NCBI GenBank assembly: GCA_017634555.1 | Contig: JAGBNF010000021.1 | Location: 1-54,597, forward strand | Reading direction: 5' to 3' | DNA length: 54,597 nucleotides | From: Eubacterium sp. | GTDB taxonomy: Bacteria > Bacillota > Clostridia > Lachnospirales > Lachnospiraceae | Shown: positions 52,155-54,597 of the stretch, piece by piece | How positions within the stretch are numbered: the stretch's first letter is position 1 | How the letters are laid out: the number at the start of each line of letters is the position of its first letter | Made by a program: the position numbers and the translations under genes | Notes under the pieces: model-generated | Seen by the model: only the letters and a program-made list of their open reading frames with translations | Database searches by the model: none | Told to the model about the DNA's origin: nothing

Positions 52155-53243
52155 TCATACTTTAGACCCACGGTATTTTGTGTTACCCGGTTTAGAATAA
52201 TATTCCATTTTATCCTTATACATCATTTCATCCGACTCTTTAAGCATGTCATCTATATCCTTATCTCCGTTCGAACTGTAACTGTATCCGATTGCACAAT
52301 GGTATTTAGTTTCAGAAACCTTATTTTGAATACGCTCGATAAGATTCCGAACATCTTCTTCAGAAACTTTTCTGCAAACTATTACAAATTCATCTCCTCC
52401 GAGTCTGTAAACAGAATCCTTTGCCGAAGCTGCCTGCAAAAAACAAAACGCAAGGGTTGCCAATGCCTTATCTCCTGCCGCATGACCTTCCTGATCATTT
52501 AATGCTTTCAACCCATTCATATCAATCGAAACTAAGGCATTTAAGTCCTTTTTATTATTACCTGTCGAAGCATAAAATGACTGACGATTCAAAACCCCTG
52601 TAAGTGCATCCTTTTCTGATAGCTGGAGGATCATAAATACATAATATACAAAAAGCGCTATGATAAGTGTCACACAAAAAATCTTTGAGTATTCCTTTCC
52701 AAGTATAAACGGAAGAATCAGGCCTGATGATAAAGCAAGACATAGAAATGCTATCGGAAAAATCTCTGAATTCCGTTTATTACTTCGTTTATACAGCAGA
52801 TTCACAAGCAGTACAGAATATACGCCTACCATTATATAAGGAAGATAGCCCAACAAACCACGATGAAGCTTTCCTTCATTGTCCAGGGAGAAAACAATTC
52901 CTGTAAAGATTGATATTATATCTATGATAGCCAGTATTATAGCCGGAATAAACACCCTCCAATGCACATTTTTAGCGAGGGTAAAAATAATAAATGCAAT
53001 AATTAATGGTGTTGCACTGTATCGTACAGACATCAGAACGAGTCTAACATTCGGCAACTCACCCTTTTCTTCCAGCGCAAACTCCAAAAAGACTATCATA
53101 GAAAAAATGAATAATGTAAGAATTAATGCATATAATCGTAGTATTGTCCTCTTTTCCAAAAACACTGTTGTCCTGAGCAAAATTGCAAAAGCTACAAGAA
53201 CTAATACATTTGCCCAGTTCTGAATAATTAATTCTCTAATCAT
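52155..53243 (-). CDS. Membrane GGDEF protein (putative diguanylate cyclase)
   Basis: 362 residues: about seven N-terminal membrane helices (1-200), then a GGDEF domain (DALTGVLNRQSFY, RLGGDEFVIV at about 281). The active-site loop is intact. The I-site RxxD is not clear; SEEDVRNLIER follows. It probably makes cyclic di-GMP in response to a membrane signal. A weak GGA lies before the ATG. Confidence 0.9.
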   Translation of the reverse strand: MIRELIIQNWANVLVLVAFAILLRTTVFLEKRTILRLYALILTLFIFSMIVFLEFALEEKGELPNVRLVLMSVRYSATPLIIAFIIFTLAKNVHWRVFIPAIILAIIDIISIFTGIVFSLDNEGKLHRGLLGYLPYIMVGVYSVLLVNLLYKRSNKRNSEIFPIAFLCLALSSGLILPFILGKEYSKIFCVTLIIALFVYYVFMILQLSEKDALTGVLNRQSFYASTGNNKKDLNALVSIDMNGLKALNDQEGHAAGDKALATLAFCFLQAASAKDSVYRLGGDEFVIVCRKVSEEDVRNLIERIQNKVSETKYHCAIGYSYSSNGDKDIDDMLKESDEMMYKDKMEYYSKPGNTKYRGSKV

Positions 53244-53279
53244 ACACAGAATTCCTTTATATAAAAAATCAACTTTGTA

Positions 53280-54597
53280 TTATTGAAGCCTTTTTATATT
53301 ATATTTCTGCTCATACTCTTCCATAATACTATTAAAAATAGATTTTTCTTCTACTCTCACCTTTTTAAGATATTCATGCGGATCATATATATCAGAATCA
53401 GCTTCGATTATAGCTACTGCTATATTGGAACAATGATCTGATATTCTCTCATAATTATTTAAAATATCTGCAAGAATAAAGCCCTTTTCTATAGTGCAAT
53501 GTCCTTTCTGAAGACGTGCTACATGATTTTGGCGGATAGATTCCACCAGCATATCAATAACCTGTTCCAATGGCTCTATTTTCGAAGCTTCTGAAACATC
53601 CATTTCTTTATAAGCTCGAACGGTAATATCCATTATTTCATTTACAGCTTTTCCAAGAATCTCAAGTTCATTTATGGCGCTTTCCGACATTTCAATCTTC
53701 TTCTGTGATATTTCTTCAGATGATTTCACAAGGTTAAGTGCATGGTCGCTTATACGCTCAAAATTTCCTATTGAATGTAGTATTTTTGACATAGTTCTAC
53801 TATCACTTTGAGACAACTTTTCGCCAGCTATTCTAACCAGATACGAACCAAGTCTATCTTCATATACATCAACCTGCTTCTCCAGATCAGCTATAGTTTC
53901 ATTTGTTTCACCCGAATTAATAAAAAGATTATTTAACGAATCTTCAACAGCATCCTTGGTAAGTAGTGCCATTTCATTAGAGAATTTATTACACTCTGAA
54001 ATCGCCACCGAAGGTGTCTCGAAGAGTCTTTCATCCAAAAATGCAATCCTTTTTTCAGAATCAGTTTTTATTGTTTTTGTAGCTATCTTTATTAGTAGAT
54101 TACTGAAGGGCAGCAGTAGAATTGTCGTTGCAATGTTAAATATACTGTGGCACAAAGCAATTCCCATAGGATTTATCTCTTTATCAACAAAAGCAAAATC
54201 AAAGATGGTATGTAGTCCAAAGTATACCAGCATGAAAAATGCAGTACCGATCAGGTTAAAGGAAAGATGAATAACTGCAACTCTTTTTGCATTCTTCCCA
54301 ACACCAATACTAGAAAGAACTGCTGTTGCACATGTTCCTATATTTTGCCCCATTATTATAGGTATAGCCATTCCATATGTAATATTTCCAGTTACTGATA
54401 AAGCCTGAAGCATACCTACAGATGCGGCTGAACTCTGAATAACAGCAGTAACTATCAGGCCTGCCAAAACTGCAAGTATTGGATTCTTAAATGAACCTAA
54501 CAAGTTTAGAAATACTGGTGACTCAGCCAACGGTCTCACCGAACCACTCATCATTACCATGCCATACATCAGTATGGCAAAGCCTATAAAACTATTA
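53280..54597 (-). CDS. Na+/Pi-cotransporter family protein with PhoU domain (5' end outside window)
   Basis: 439 residues are visible; the frame stays open to the window edge, so the N-terminal Na/Pi repeat is cut off. Seen here are the second repeat (VTAVIQSSAASVGML), further helices and a PhoU-like helical domain (about the last 210 residues, ISDHALNLVKSSEEI and ISDHCSNIAVAI). Same family as the complete gene at 5628-7313, but with a distinctly more AT-rich codon use. Confidence 0.92.
   Translation of the reverse strand, partial: NSFIGFAILMYGMVMMSGSVRPLAESPVFLNLLGSFKNPILAVLAGLIVTAVIQSSAASVGMLQALSVTGNITYGMAIPIIMGQNIGTCATAVLSSIGVGKNAKRVAVIHLSFNLIGTAFFMLVYFGLHTIFDFAFVDKEINPMGIALCHSIFNIATTILLLPFSNLLIKIATKTIKTDSEKRIAFLDERLFETPSVAISECNKFSNEMALLTKDAVEDSLNNLFINSGETNETIADLEKQVDVYEDRLGSYLVRIAGEKLSQSDSRTMSKILHSIGNFERISDHALNLVKSSEEISQKKIEMSESAINELEILGKAVNEIMDITVRAYKEMDVSEASKIEPLEQVIDMLVESIRQNHVARLQKGHCTIEKGFILADILNNYERISDHCSNIAVAIIEADSDIYDPHEYLKKVRVEEKSIFNSIMEEYEQKYNIKRLQ

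Noticed and set aside
1-54597. CRISPR arrays, tRNA, rRNA and insertion sequences
   Set aside because: No regularly spaced repeats, no tRNA cloverleaf with a CCA-type 3' end and no transposase were seen by reading. A tRNAscan or ISfinder run could still find short or degenerate copies.

Overview
The window looks like a chromosomal segment of a Gram-positive clostridium, most likely a member of the Lachnospiraceae (Butyrivibrio/Roseburia-type). This is inferred from strong AGGAGG-type ribosome binding sites, moderate GC, a FloA/NfeD pair, LytTR and Spo0B-like signalling proteins, PnuC-NadR salvage genes and a Tn916-type integrase. Almost every gene is on the minus strand. I saw no rRNA, tRNA or CRISPR array.

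Left end (1-2990): one end of an integrated mobile element abuts the 3' end of guaA. It carries a MobC-like relaxosome protein, a tyrosine integrase, an excisionase-like HTH protein and, divergently, an XRE repressor. Between excisionase and repressor are two divergent promoters overlaid with four copies of a TAAAC-N6-GTTTA operator. The 400-nt leftward leader can be folded into a three-way junction and several more stems, with a 7-codon ORF running into it.

2990-32220: a synthetase-only GMP synthase and a DUF896 protein come first, then a coiled-coil protein with a degenerate AAA+ domain. Next is a tight operon: RyR/TrkA-N membrane protein, HAD, MATE exporter, HAD, Na/Pi-PhoU transporter. 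Then comes an envelope/export operon: NAD-dependent epimerase, NPP-type phosphodiesterase, a 1073-residue CDP-glycerol transferase-HAD fusion, and two ABC half-exporters flanking a DUF1854 protein. A long run of HAD phosphatases (some fused to HD or tyrosine-phosphatase domains), a nucleoside phosphorylase and the NAD salvage set nudC-pnuC-nadR follows.

32243-42700: GNAT acetyltransferases, a membrane MutS-like ATPase, a TetR-alpha/beta hydrolase operon with two operators on its promoter, and the operon methyltransferase-GNAT-GNAT-kptA-nucleoside hydrolase. Two transcription units here begin with a consensus promoter, a short Thr-rich ORF with a good ribosome binding site, and a rho-independent terminator that can refold into an alternative pairing. 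This is the layout of ribosome-mediated attenuation, as known for bmrB-bmrCD and antibiotic-resistance leaders. One drives a truncated ABC exporter and the MutS-like gene; the other drives the kptA operon. The two leader peptides resemble each other at the N-terminus. I regard this as the most interesting feature of the window.

42749-54597: a LytTR/histidine-kinase pair encloses nfeD-floA. A MefA-like MFS exporter with its own 12-codon leader follows. Then comes a patch of decaying accessory genes (DUF5680 fragment, frameshifted hydrolase, shortened HTH-membrane protein) among GNATs and methyltransferases. The window ends with a nucleoside phosphorylase, a GGDEF protein and a second, partial Na/Pi-PhoU transporter. 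At least four genes in the window show internal deletions or truncations.
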